A model generated the notes under the pieces. The model ran no database searches. It had not been told where the DNA came from and was given only the letters and a program-made list of their open reading frames with translations. Shown piece after piece: positions 41,621 through 50,974 of a stretch of DNA of 64,000 bases. The DNA comes from Avichristensenella sp031549905 (GTDB lineage Bacteria; Bacillota; Clostridia; Christensenellales; Aristaeellaceae), in assembly GCA_031549905.1 (NCBI GenBank), contig JAVBPC010000032.1, forward strand, positions 31,151 to 95,150, written 5' to 3'. Position 1 is the first letter of the stretch, and the number at the start of each line of letters is the position of its first letter. The position numbers were made by a program, and so were the translations under genes.

Positions 41621-44220
41621 CAGCAATTCCTCGCTTTCTCGCGCAGGGTAAACAGCGTATTCAGCGCCTCCATCGGCGTCATCGCGTTTACATCCAGCGC
41701 GCGCAGTTCCTCCACCAGGCTAACGCTGCCCACTTCGGCAAAGCCTACCTGCTGGTGCTTGGTGCTGCGGTTTTTTTCCAGGATGTTGTCGCTGATGGAT
41801 GTCTTGCTGACGTTCTTTGCCTCCAGACGCGCCAGTATCTCCTGTGCGCGGGCTACTACCGGCTGCGGCACGCCGGCCAGCCTTGCAACGTGGATGCCGA
41901 AGCTCTTGTCCGCGCCGCCCCGCTCAATGCGCCGCAGAAAAATCACGTCTTCCCCGTGCTCCTTGACGGCGATGCGGAAGTTTGCGACGCCTTCCATGTG
42001 CCCTTCCAGCTCGGAAAGCTCATGGTAATGCGTAGCAAAGAGCGTTTTCGCGCCTACCTCGCTGCCCGCAATATACTCCACCACCGCCCAGGCAATCGAA
42101 AGGCCGTCAAACGTGCTGGTGCCGCGCCCTATTTCATCCAATATGATCAGCGAGCGCTTTGTGGCGTTTCTAAGGATCTGCGCCGTTTCGCTCATTTCCA
42201 CCAGGAATGTGGATTGCCCGCTGGACAGATCATCCGATGCGCCGATTCGGGTAAAGATGCGGTCCGTCAGGCAGATGGACGCCGCCTTTGCCGGTACAAA
42301 GCTGCCCATATGCGCCATCAGCGTGATCAGCGCAACCTGCCGCATGTAGGTGCTTTTGCCCGCCATGTTGGGGCCGGTAACGATCAGCATCCGCTGATCC
42401 GCCAGGTTCATCATCGTATCGTTGGGCACAAACTGCTCATCGCGCAGCATCGTTTCCACAACGGGATGGCGTCCGTCCGTGATGGAAAGCACGCCCTCAC
42501 CGTTGATTTCAGGCCGTACATAGCCGTGGTCCCTTGCCGCCAGCGCCAGGGAAAGCAGCGCATCCAGCGTTTTGAGGGATTCGGCGGTGCGCTGCATGCG
42601 CTGTATGTTCTGTTCCAGCCGGTCTTTCAGCCCCGCGAACAGCTGTTGCTCCAAGCGGATTGCACGCTCGGCAGCGCCCAGTATCTGCTTTTCCATTTCC
42701 ATCAGATCGGGCGTAACGTAACGTTCGCAGTTGGCCAAGGTTTGCCGCCGGACATAGCGCATGGGCACCAGCTCGTAATATGATTTGGTGACCTCAATGC
42801 AGTAGCCGAACACCTTGTTGAATGTGATTTTTAGATTCTTAATGCCAGTCGTTTCACGCTCGCGCGCTTCCATTTCGGCAATCCACTGCTTGCCGTCTGC
42901 GGATGCACGGCGCAAGGTGTCTAGCTCCTCGTTGTATCCGCTGCAAATGACGCCGCCATCCGATACCTGCAGCGGCGCGTCAGGATCAATCATCCGGCCA
43001 ATCAGGCTGACGATGTCATCCATCGGGTCCATCCTCTCGCGCAGGTCGCGGATGGTTTCATCTTCTATTTCCGCGGTGAGGTGATCCACCAGCGGCACCG
43101 CGTCAAAAGATTGCATCAGCGCAAGGCACTGGCGCGGGTTCAGCGCGTTGTATGCGATGCGGCCCACAATGCGCTCGATGTCGCGGATTTTTGATAGCGT
43201 ATCAAACAGCGCCTGCATCAGCACAGGCGATTCATGAAGCGCGGCAACTGCGGCCAGGCGGCGCTCTATGCGTTCCCCCTTCGCCAGCGGTTGCTCTACC
43301 CAACTGTTCAGCAGGCGCGCGCCCATCGCGGTGGCGGTGTGATCCAGCAAATACAGCAGCGTGCCTTTGCCCGCGCCGCGCCGCATCGTTTGCGTCAGTT
43401 CAAGGTTCCGGCGCGTAGCCGCATCCAGCACCATGTATTCGCCTACCGGCACCTGACGCAGGCTGCACAGGTGGCCCATAGCGTTGCGCTGTGTCTCGCT
43501 GATGTATTGCAGCAGCGCGCCAACTGCCGATACCGACAGTTTCAGCCCCGTAAGGCCGAACGCATCCAGGCTGTGCGCATGGAAATGTGCAAGAATGCCC
43601 TTTTCCGCCTGCTGGTAGTTCCACGCTTTTGAGGGATACGCTGTCGGCCGCGCGGGCAGCGTCATCCCGGCGCAGGCCAGCAATGCCGCCTCATTGGCAA
43701 GAACTTCTCTGGGGCCAATGCGGCCGATCTCGGAAACAAGTACGTCGGGGCTGGCATCCAGTTCAAACGTCAGGCATTCACCGGTCGTAACATCCGCATA
43801 CGCGACGCCTGCGCGGGTTCCTTCCACCGCCAGTGCCAGCAGATAGTTGTTTCGTTTTTCATCCAGCATCGACTGTTCGATCACGGTACCCGGCGTCACC
43901 ACGCGGATGACCCCGCGCTCCACCAGCTTGCTGGGGTTTTCGTTTGGATCGGAAAGCTGTTCGCAAATGGCAACCTTGTAGCCCTTTTGCACCAGTCGGC
44001 TGATGTATCCTTCCGCCGCGTGGTACGGCACGCCGCACATCGGCGCCCGCTCGGAAAGCCCGCAATCCTTGCCCGTCAGCGTCAGGTCCAGTTCACGCGA
44101 TGCCGTTTTTGCATCCTCGAAAAACATCTCGTAAAAATCGCCCAGGCGAAAGAACAGAATCGCGTCGGCGAACTGTTCCTTCAACATGAGATATTGGCGC
44201 ATCATTGGGGTCAAGGCCAT
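41620..44220 (-). CDS. mutS: DNA mismatch repair protein MutS
   Basis: Mismatch-sensing ATPase. 866 residues, typical. The N-terminal mismatch-binding domain has RLGDFYEMFFEDA; the C-terminal ATPase has Walker A GPNMAGKSTYMRQ and the signature SDDLSSGQSTFLVEM followed by ILDEIGRGTSTFDG. The downstream mutL overlaps by one base. miaB precedes it by 39 bases. A C-terminal helix-turn-helix (PMEALNTLFTLREKA) closes the protein. Confidence 0.98.
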   Translation of the reverse strand: MALTPMMRQYLMLKEQFADAILFFRLGDFYEMFFEDAKTASRELDLTLTGKDCGLSERAPMCGVPYHAAEGYISRLVQKGYKVAICEQLSDPNENPSKLVERGVIRVVTPGTVIEQSMLDEKRNNYLLALAVEGTRAGVAYADVTTGECLTFELDASPDVLVSEIGRIGPREVLANEAALLACAGMTLPARPTAYPSKAWNYQQAEKGILAHFHAHSLDAFGLTGLKLSVSAVGALLQYISETQRNAMGHLCSLRQVPVGEYMVLDAATRRNLELTQTMRRGAGKGTLLYLLDHTATAMGARLLNSWVEQPLAKGERIERRLAAVAALHESPVLMQALFDTLSKIRDIERIVGRIAYNALNPRQCLALMQSFDAVPLVDHLTAEIEDETIRDLRERMDPMDDIVSLIGRMIDPDAPLQVSDGGVICSGYNEELDTLRRASADGKQWIAEMEARERETTGIKNLKITFNKVFGYCIEVTKSYYELVPMRYVRRQTLANCERYVTPDLMEMEKQILGAAERAIRLEQQLFAGLKDRLEQNIQRMQRTAESLKTLDALLSLALAARDHGYVRPEINGEGVLSITDGRHPVVETMLRDEQFVPNDTMMNLADQRMLIVTGPNMAGKSTYMRQVALITLMAHMGSFVPAKAASICLTDRIFTRIGASDDLSSGQSTFLVEMSETAQILRNATKRSLIILDEIGRGTSTFDGLSIAWAVVEYIAGSEVGAKTLFATHYHELSELEGHMEGVANFRIAVKEHGEDVIFLRRIERGGADKSFGIHVARLAGVPQPVVARAQEILARLEAKNVSKTSISDNILEKNRSTKHQQVGFAEVGSVSLVEELRALDVNAMTPMEALNTLFTLREKARNC

Positions 44221-44259
44221 GGTATTTCTCCTTTATCCGGCGTAAAACTAGTGCGGCTA

Positions 44260-45672
44260 TTACTGTTCGGCGGTAATCTTAGCTTTGAGCGTGTTATGCC
44301 CCGCAGCGGTCACCGTAACATCGATAAACTGCCCGATCATGCTTGCATCGCCTTCAAAATTGACGGTGATGTTCCGCTCACACTTGCCCGCAATCTGCCG
44401 TGCGCTTCGGCGGGATGTTTCCAACGCCAGCACGCGCTGCCGCGTGCCCACAAGGCTTTGGTGTATCTCCGCGGTGATCTTTTCCTGCACGGCGATCAAA
44501 CGGGTGATTCGGTCGGTCGCAACTTCTTCCGGCACAAAGCCTTCCAATCGCGCCGCGCGCGTTCCTTCCCGCGGGGAAAAAATGAAAGTATACGCGGAAT
44601 CGTAGCGCACTTCCTCGACCAGGGATAGCGTATCCGCAAAATCGGCATCGCTCTCGCCCGGAAAAGCGACGATCAGGTCCGTCGTCAGCGCAATACCGGG
44701 AATGGCGCTGCGCAGCGCTTTCACCCGCTCCAGATACACATCCCGCGTATAGATGCGGTTCATCGCCCGCAGCACAGCATCGCTGCCGGACTGTGCGGGC
44801 AAGTGGATATGCCCGGCTATGCGGGGGGAAATCGCCATCGCATCGATTAACGCATCGGATAGGTCTTTGGGGTGCGATGTCATAAACCGAATCCTGGGCA
44901 CGCCAAGCGCGTCCAGCTGCTTGAGCAGATCAGGAAACGACGCCTCGCCCGCCAAATCGTTGCCGTAGGAATTCACATTTTGCCCAAGCAGCGTAATCTC
45001 CTGAACGCCCGCGCGGAGCAATCCCTCCGCTTCCCGCAGAATCGCGTCCGGCAGTCTGGAGCGCTCGCGTCCCCTGACATACGGCACGATGCAGTATGAA
45101 CAGAAGTTGTTGCACCCGTACATGATCGTCAAAAACGCGGTGTGCGGGTTTCCCTTCAGGATCGGCATTCCTTCGGCAATCGTACCCTCTTCGTCATTCA
45201 CCTCGATCACCTGGCGGCGCGTTTCCAGCGCGCGCAGCAGCAGCGAGGGAAAACGGTATAGGTTATGCGTGCCAAACGCCACATCGAAAAACGGATAGCG
45301 CCTGAGGATAACCTGCGCCATCTTTGGCTGCTGCATCATGCAGCCGGATACGCACAGCACAAGCCCAGGTTTCTTTTGCTTGAGCTGCTTAAGCCACGTC
45401 ATGTTGCCAAGCGCCTTGCGTTCCGCGTTGTCGCGGATGCAACAGGTGTTGAACAGGATCAAATCCGCGTCCTCGCGCGTTTCCGCCGGGGTTATCCCCA
45501 TCTCTTGCAGCATTCCGGCCATCGTTTCGGAATCATGCGCATTCATCTGACAACCGTAGGTGATCAGGAAATATTGCGCGGGCCGATCCGGCATGGCGGC
45601 AATCTCGCGCATGGCACGGCGCTCCGCCTCCATGGCTTCGGCGGGCACCAGCGGGGGTGTTTCTCTCTTCAT
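44260..45672 (-). CDS. miaB: tRNA-2-methylthio-N6-dimethylallyladenosine synthase
   Basis: Radical-SAM methylthiotransferase acting on i6A37 made by MiaA. 470 residues. N-terminal MTTase domain with ligand cysteines in YGCQMN, NTCCIRD and SGCMMQQ; radical-SAM cluster CNNFCSYC in MYGCNNFCSYCIVPYVRG; C-terminal TRAM domain. ATG 45672 follows GGAGG at eight bases and overlaps the rng stop. In this genome it is placed beside mutS, mutL and miaA, a frequent Firmicute cluster. Confidence 0.97.
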   Translation of the reverse strand: MKRETPPLVPAEAMEAERRAMREIAAMPDRPAQYFLITYGCQMNAHDSETMAGMLQEMGITPAETREDADLILFNTCCIRDNAERKALGNMTWLKQLKQKKPGLVLCVSGCMMQQPKMAQVILRRYPFFDVAFGTHNLYRFPSLLLRALETRRQVIEVNDEEGTIAEGMPILKGNPHTAFLTIMYGCNNFCSYCIVPYVRGRERSRLPDAILREAEGLLRAGVQEITLLGQNVNSYGNDLAGEASFPDLLKQLDALGVPRIRFMTSHPKDLSDALIDAMAISPRIAGHIHLPAQSGSDAVLRAMNRIYTRDVYLERVKALRSAIPGIALTTDLIVAFPGESDADFADTLSLVEEVRYDSAYTFIFSPREGTRAARLEGFVPEEVATDRITRLIAVQEKITAEIHQSLVGTRQRVLALETSRRSARQIAGKCERNITVNFEGDASMIGQFIDVTVTAAGHNTLKAKITAEQ

Positions 45673-46967
45673 CGAAGCGCCTCCTCTCGCCCGGCATGCG
45701 CCTCAACACTATCCGGAAGACCAATGCGGCGCAGCGCCGCAAGCACCGGTTCCGGAGCGGTAAGGGTAAGGGCATCTTCATCGCCGCCCATGCGTCGCGC
45801 GCGGATCTGACGCAGCAAGCGATGCGCCTTTGCGTCCGGCGTCAGCTGGTACCCCGCGCTTTCGCAGGCGGAGCACGGTTCCATCATGGCGTTTAACACC
45901 GGCTGATACACCGGGCGGCGCGTCATCTCGAGCAACCCCGCCGCGGTAAAGCCATGGATGTGATACTTCGCCCGATCAGGCTCCATTGCCTGGCACAGCG
46001 TGTCAAGCACCGCCTGCCGATCCTCCTCCGCCTTCATATCGACAAAATCAATGATGATGATGCCGCCGATATCACGAAGGCGGATTTGCCGCGCAATTTC
46101 CCTGGCTGCTTCACAGTTGAGGCGAAGCAGCGTATCCGCCAGGTTCTTTTTGCCGGTAAATTTTCCGCTGTTGACATCGATCACCGTCATCGCCTCGCAG
46201 CGGTCGATGATCAGGAATGCGCCGCTGTCCAGCCAAACCTTGCGGCGCAGCGCCTTTTCCAGCTTCTGTTCCAGCGGATCATTCCACGGTCCGGTTGCGA
46301 CGGGCGCGTTCAGGTCGCGATAGGCCCTGGCAAACAGGCCACCGTCATCATACAGCAGCGCCGGTGCCTTGGACACGCGCGCCGCCTGCTCAATCTCTTG
46401 CCAGCGTGCAAGCAGCGTTTCCGTTTCTTGCTTGATATCCAGCGCGGTTGCATCCGCCCCGGCGGTGCGGATGATCAGCCCCATCCCGCTTGGGCATGCG
46501 GCTTTCGCACAATCATACAGCGTCCGGCGCGCCTCTTCATCCTCAATGTGACGGGATACGCCGATCGCTTCCACGGTAGGCAGCAGCACGATGTATTTCC
46601 CGGGAAATGTTGGGGACATCGTCACGCGCGGGCCTTTGTCTCCGCCGGGCTCTTTGACGACCTGCACCAGCACTTCCTGGCCCGGACGAAGGGGTTTGCG
46701 GTCGCGAATATCCACGCGAACCTCATCCGCATCCCGGGCAATCGCAGGCAGATCATCCAGCGAGAGAAACGCATTGCGCTCCGCGCCGATGTCCACAAAA
46801 GCGGCCTCCATGCCGCGCAGCACGTTGATTACGCGCGCGATGTACAACCCCCCGACCAGGCGGGGTGCATCGGCGCGCTCCAGCGCAAATTCAACAGGAA
46901 TACCGTCCTCCAGGACCAGCATCCTCGTCTCTTCGCCAAGGGTATCCAGCAAAACTTCTCTCTTCAT
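45669..46967 (-). CDS. rng: Ribonuclease E/G
   Basis: Endonuclease for rRNA processing and RNA turnover. 432 residues, the short RNase G form without the long RNase E tail. An S1-type domain occupies about residues 35-120 (GGLYIARVINVLRGMEAAFVDIG). The DNase I-like catalytic core has VIDVNSGKFTGKKN with the metal aspartates, and IIIIDFVDM. A CSAC pair near the C-terminus is the Zn-link. ATG 46967 follows GGAG at nine bases; the long frame upstream is a shadow. It ends in an ATGA overlap with miaB. Confidence 0.95.
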   Translation of the reverse strand: MKREVLLDTLGEETRMLVLEDGIPVEFALERADAPRLVGGLYIARVINVLRGMEAAFVDIGAERNAFLSLDDLPAIARDADEVRVDIRDRKPLRPGQEVLVQVVKEPGGDKGPRVTMSPTFPGKYIVLLPTVEAIGVSRHIEDEEARRTLYDCAKAACPSGMGLIIRTAGADATALDIKQETETLLARWQEIEQAARVSKAPALLYDDGGLFARAYRDLNAPVATGPWNDPLEQKLEKALRRKVWLDSGAFLIIDRCEAMTVIDVNSGKFTGKKNLADTLLRLNCEAAREIARQIRLRDIGGIIIIDFVDMKAEEDRQAVLDTLCQAMEPDRAKYHIHGFTAAGLLEMTRRPVYQPVLNAMMEPCSACESAGYQLTPDAKAHRLLRQIRARRMGGDEDALTLTAPEPVLAALRRIGLPDSVEAHAGREEALR

Positions 46968-47002
46968 GTGGGGAAACTCCAGTTTTCTATTGGAAAGCGG
47001 CG

Positions 47003-47692
47003 CTATGCTTGCAGCTGTAACAAACCGACCGGCCGTCGGTCTGCCTCCGCGTAGAGCCTCAGCCTTCGCAAGCGCATTGCCGGCGCTTCCACGCCTGCCT
47101 GTTCTGCCAAGCATGCGAACAGCAAATCAGGCTTTAAGGTATCGCGCTCTGTAAGGGCCGAGCGGAAAACAAAGGTTATTACATCGGGCTGCGAGGTATC
47201 CGCTTCCAGCGCATATAGCATGGGGCGGATGTCGCACGGCCTCTCGCCGCTCTTTGTTTTGCGGATCGCGGGGATGGCTTCGCGTGCCAACAGTGCGGGG
47301 ATCGCCCCAGCCATTGCCTCCGCCGCATCATTTCGTGGCATAGTTGCCCGATACTGGGCAGAGCGAAGCGCCGCCATCAGCTTAGGATGCTGATCCGTAA
47401 CGGCCCTGACGGAAACCAACGGGAGCGACGCGGGCATAGACGGGCGCAGCGCATCGGCAAACGCTGCCTCAGCCACATCTGCCTCCATGGCGACTTCCAT
47501 CAGTTCCTCATCACCGGATACCCCTACCGGCAACGGCGATGCAAACGCCAGCAGTACATGCGGGTTGAAGCCCTGCGAATAGCGGATGGGCAGGCCGCTG
47601 CGCCTAAGCGCGCGCTGCATCGCGCGCATCAAATCCAGGTGCCCGACGTGGCGCACCGTGTCGGTCTTTTCAAAGGCAATGATCATCCTCAT
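47003..47692 (-). CDS. TIGR03936-type radical-SAM-associated protein (DUF2344)
   Basis: 229 residues. Family hallmarks are FEKTDTVRHVGHLDLMRAMQ at the start and RYSQGFNPHVLLAFASPLPVG. It always occurs next to a B12-binding radical SAM protein, as here, or is fused to it. No reaction is known; a link to RNA or ribosome maturation is suggested by the neighbouring rng. ATG 47692 overlaps the radical SAM stop by four bases. An imperfect variant of the recurrent palindrome lies near its 3' end (47024). Confidence 0.92.
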   Translation of the reverse strand: MRMIIAFEKTDTVRHVGHLDLMRAMQRALRRSGLPIRYSQGFNPHVLLAFASPLPVGVSGDEELMEVAMEADVAEAAFADALRPSMPASLPLVSVRAVTDQHPKLMAALRSAQYRATMPRNDAAEAMAGAIPALLAREAIPAIRKTKSGERPCDIRPMLYALEADTSQPDVITFVFRSALTERDTLKPDLLFACLAEQAGVEAPAMRLRRLRLYAEADRRPVGLLQLQA

Positions 47693-49524
47693 GAAAAGCA
47701 CACCCCCATCAAGCCGCACCCATTGCATCCTTTCCGGCAGTCGGGCGTGGTCTCCGCCTCGTCTGAAAGCGCTTTTTCCGCCCACAGAAACGCTTGCGTG
47801 ACGCCCGCGTCGATAAACGTCCAGGGTAGCAGTTCATCTTTACCCCGCACACGGTTTGCGTAAAACGCAGGGTCCAGCCCGCAAGCGGCAAACGCTTCCA
47901 GCCACTGCTCATAGCGGAATTGCTCCGACCAGCCGTCAAACCGGCAACCGCGTTTGAACGCTTCCAGCAAAACATCGGAAAGGCGGCGATCGCCCCGCGC
48001 AAAGCACGCTTCCATCAGGGAAACCTGCGGCTCATGATAGTGGAATGTGGCACCTTTCACTGTACGGAGCGCATCCCGCAGCCGGCGCTGTTTTTGCGTC
48101 AACTGCTCGATGGTATCCTGCGCGGCCCATTGAAATGGCGTAAACGGCTTGGGAACAAAGGAAGAGCAGCTCACCGAAATGCGCATCCCCTGCGGTCTTT
48201 CGCCCTTGGGGATTTTGAAATATTCGTTTGAGATAGTGCGTGCGGTTTCCACAATGCCGTCAATGTCCTCATCCGTTTCTGTCGGCAGGCCGATCATGAA
48301 ATAGAGCTTTAGGCTGGAATACCCGGAGGCAAACGCATCCCTGGCGGTGCGCACGATGTCATCTCCGGTTACGCCCTTGTTGATCACATCACGCAGGCGC
48401 TGCGTGCCCGCTTCGGGCGCAAACGTCAGGCTGCTCTTGCGAACCTGCTGTACTTGCTCCAGCGATTCGGTCAAATCCTTATCCAGCCGAAGGGACGGCA
48501 GGGATAGCGACACCTTGCGCCCTGCAAAGCGTTCCGCAAGCGCGCGCGTAAGCTCCGGCAGGCAGGAATAATCCCCCGTAGAGAGCGAAGACAGCGACAT
48601 TTCTTCATACCCGGTGGATGCGACCAAGGCATCGGCAAGTGCCAACAGCCTTTCCATGCTGCGCTCACGCACAGGACGATACAGCATCCCCGCCTGACAG
48701 AAGCGGCAACCGCGTGTGCAGCCGCGCATTACTTCCAACATAATGCGGTCATGGATGATCTCCTGAAAAGGTACCAGGAACCTTTCCGGGTACGATGCCG
48801 TATCCAAATCGCGTACGATACGCTTTTTCACCGCGGCAGGCACGCCGTCACGATTGGCCACAAAGGAAACCAACCGACCGTCGGTTTCGTATTCCGCATC
48901 GTAAAAAGCGGGAACGTATACGCCCGGAATCTGTGCCAAACGCATCAGCAAAGCTTCCCGATCTTCCCCTTGCGCCTTGCTCGCTTTTACGGCATCAACC
49001 ACATCCAGCGTGCATTCCTCGCCGTCGCCGATGACAAACGCATCAATGAATGCGTGCAGCGGTTCCGGGTTGAACGCGCACGGCCCTCCGGCGATGACCA
49101 AGGGGTGCTGCCCATTCCGATCCTTCGCAAGCAGCGGCAATCCCGCCAAATCGAGCATTTCCAGGATCGTGGTGTAGCTCATCTCATACTGTAGAGTGAA
49201 ACCAACCACATCAAAATCCTGAATAGCACGGCGGGATTCCAATGAAAAGAGCGGCACTTCCGCTTTGCGCATAGCATCCGCCATGTCAATCCAGGGGGCA
49301 AAAACGCGCTCACACAGCGCGTCCCCGCGTGCATTGATCAGCTCATACAGGATTTTCATCCCAAGGTGGGACATGCCCACCTCATAGGTATCAGGAAAGC
49401 AAAATGCAAAATGCACGGCGGCTGCCTCCCAGGGCTTTGCCGCCGCGTTCATTTCCCCGCCAATATACCTGGCGGGCTTTTGTACGCCATCCAGGAGCGC
49501 ATCCACACCAAGGGTCAAATCCAT
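47689..49524 (-). CDS. TIGR03960-type B12-binding-domain radical SAM protein
   Basis: 611 residues. A B12-binding-like N-terminal domain (FCFPDTYEVGMSHLGMKI and a VIAGGPCAFNPEP segment) is followed by the radical SAM cluster motif CTRGCRFC in MRGCTRGCRFCQAGM. A short C-terminal region ends with CNGC. Function unestablished; the pair with TIGR03936 is widely conserved in Firmicutes and often precedes rng, rplU and rpmA. Here rng is present but the ribosomal-protein genes are not next to it. It follows lysA by 23 bases. Confidence 0.93.
   Translation of the reverse strand: MDLTLGVDALLDGVQKPARYIGGEMNAAAKPWEAAAVHFAFCFPDTYEVGMSHLGMKILYELINARGDALCERVFAPWIDMADAMRKAEVPLFSLESRRAIQDFDVVGFTLQYEMSYTTILEMLDLAGLPLLAKDRNGQHPLVIAGGPCAFNPEPLHAFIDAFVIGDGEECTLDVVDAVKASKAQGEDREALLMRLAQIPGVYVPAFYDAEYETDGRLVSFVANRDGVPAAVKKRIVRDLDTASYPERFLVPFQEIIHDRIMLEVMRGCTRGCRFCQAGMLYRPVRERSMERLLALADALVASTGYEEMSLSSLSTGDYSCLPELTRALAERFAGRKVSLSLPSLRLDKDLTESLEQVQQVRKSSLTFAPEAGTQRLRDVINKGVTGDDIVRTARDAFASGYSSLKLYFMIGLPTETDEDIDGIVETARTISNEYFKIPKGERPQGMRISVSCSSFVPKPFTPFQWAAQDTIEQLTQKQRRLRDALRTVKGATFHYHEPQVSLMEACFARGDRRLSDVLLEAFKRGCRFDGWSEQFRYEQWLEAFAACGLDPAFYANRVRGKDELLPWTFIDAGVTQAFLWAEKALSDEAETTPDCRKGCNGCGLMGVCFS
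48873..48885. repeat. Recurrent palindrome ACCGACSGTCGGT, copy in the radical SAM gene
   Basis: ACCGACCGTCGGT, extended by one pair to AACCGACCGTCGGTT. On the coding strand it encodes part of TDGRLVS, a frame different from the mutL copy. Confidence 0.75.
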
Positions 49525-49547
49525 ATCTCAGATTCCTATTCTCTTTT

Positions 49548-50861
49548 TTATAACCAGGCCGGCATGCGGTCGTATTGGGCAACGTCTTCATACCGCTGCC
49601 TGGCAACGATCAGCTCGGCACGCCCAGCGCTGACCAGCACCATTGCGGGTACCGGCACGCGGTTGTAGTTGCTGGCCATCGAGTAATGGTACGCACCGGT
49701 AGTGGTCATCGCCACAAGATCCCCCAGCTGCGGCGTGGGCAGTTTGAAATCATACCCCAGCACATCGCCGGATTCGCACGCGCGCCCGGCAAGCGCGTAT
49801 ACCCCGGTGGCGGGTTCATCGGCACGGTTGGCAAGCAGCGCTTCGTACTTGCCTTGGTACAGCGCAACGCGCGGGTTATCCATCATGCCGCCATCCACGG
49901 CAACATAGGTGCGCACATCGGGGATGGTTTTGATGCCGCCCACGGTGTAGAGCGTCAATCCGGCCTCGGCCACGATGATCCGGCCCGGTTCCAGCACCAG
50001 TTTCGGAACGGGCAACCCTTTGCGCTTCGCCTGCCGCTCTGTTTCGCGCGCCAGCATCTTGATCGTTTCCCACGGGTTTGTCGTGGAGCGATCCTTTTCG
50101 GTATACTTGACGCCAAATCCGCCGCCCAGCACCAAATCAGTCATCTGCGTTCCGGTCGCCACCGCGCTGAGCAGCATGAAGTCCGTCAGCCGGTCAATCG
50201 CGGTAACATAGGACTGCAAATCAAATATCTGTGAACCCAGGTGGATGTGCACGCCCGTCAAGCGCAGGTTCTTGCTTGCCGCAATCTCCTTGACGGCCAT
50301 AAGCGCTTCTCCGCTGCCGACAGAGAGACCGAACTTGCAGTCGTTGGTCGCGGTTTGGATGGATTTGTGCGTGTCTACTGAGATATCAGGGTTAAGCCGC
50401 ACTTGTACACATGCGGTTTTCCCTAGTTCAGCGGCGATCGCCTGAATCATCGGAATTTCACTGCGCCCGTCGATGACGATGTGCCCTACATCGTTTTCAA
50501 GCGCCATGTGCACTTCTCGGGGCGTTTTGCAGTTGCCGTGCAGTGTCACCCGCGCCATTGGGAAGCCGGCCTGAAGCGCTGTGTACAGTTCTCCGCCGGA
50601 TACGACATCCAGTCCCATGCCTTCCTGCATCACGATTTTGCACATCGCGGTACAAAGGAATGCCTTAGATGCGTAGTATACCGCACCATCCGGCGCAAAT
50701 GTACGCATCGCGCCGACAAATGCGCGGCACATCGTCCGCAGATGGTGTTCATCCAATATATACAGCGGGGTGCCAAATTCCCGCGCCAGCGTCACCGTAT
50801 CGCAGCCTCCAATCATCAAATGGTGTTTGGGACTGATGGTGAGCCCTTCACGAAGCCACAT
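49548..50861 (-). CDS. lysA: Diaminopimelate decarboxylase
   Basis: PLP enzyme of the last lysine step, from meso-diaminopimelate. 437 residues. PLP lysine in YYASKAFLC, HIHLGSQ, the glycine loop GGGFGVKY, EPGR and the active-site cysteine in CESGDV, then YHYSMASNYN. I start at ATG 50861, five bases after GAGGGG; a GTG six bases upstream is also in frame. It heads the long minus-strand run down to ynbB with the promoter at 50917-50946. Confidence 0.96.
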   Translation of the reverse strand: MWLREGLTISPKHHLMIGGCDTVTLAREFGTPLYILDEHHLRTMCRAFVGAMRTFAPDGAVYYASKAFLCTAMCKIVMQEGMGLDVVSGGELYTALQAGFPMARVTLHGNCKTPREVHMALENDVGHIVIDGRSEIPMIQAIAAELGKTACVQVRLNPDISVDTHKSIQTATNDCKFGLSVGSGEALMAVKEIAASKNLRLTGVHIHLGSQIFDLQSYVTAIDRLTDFMLLSAVATGTQMTDLVLGGGFGVKYTEKDRSTTNPWETIKMLARETERQAKRKGLPVPKLVLEPGRIIVAEAGLTLYTVGGIKTIPDVRTYVAVDGGMMDNPRVALYQGKYEALLANRADEPATGVYALAGRACESGDVLGYDFKLPTPQLGDLVAMTTTGAYHYSMASNYNRVPVPAMVLVSAGRAELIVARQRYEDVAQYDRMPAWL

Positions 50862-50896
50862 GTGCACCCCTCGCCTTTCTTTTTTCCAGTTGTGGG

Positions 50897-50910
50897 GGCG
50901 ATAAATCGCC
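50897..50910. other. Small hairpin in the lysA leader
   Basis: GGCGAT-AA-ATCGCC. It lies in the short leader between the lysA promoter and start. It is too small to be a riboswitch, and no lysine-riboswitch pattern was found. Confidence 0.4.
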
Positions 50911-50916
50911 AGATTC

Positions 50917-50946
50917 AGTATATCATTTTATGCGGAAACCTGTCAA
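50917..50946 (-). promoter_or_regulatory. Strong sigma-A promoter of the lysA-ynbB run
   Basis: On the minus strand TTGACA (consensus -35), 18-base spacer, TATACT. About 55 bases before lysA. Confidence 0.85.
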
Positions 50947-50974
50947 ACGGATTGCCGCAATGCGCAGGCGGAAA

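Noticed and set aside
44510..44520. Further copy of the recurrent palindrome (GGTCGGTCGC in miaB)
   Set aside because: Only a half-site; it does not form the ACCGACSGTCGGT palindrome, and similar half-sites occur by chance.
50862..50946. Lysine riboswitch or T-box before lysA
   Set aside because: The leader is only about 50 bases with one six-pair hairpin, too short for either.
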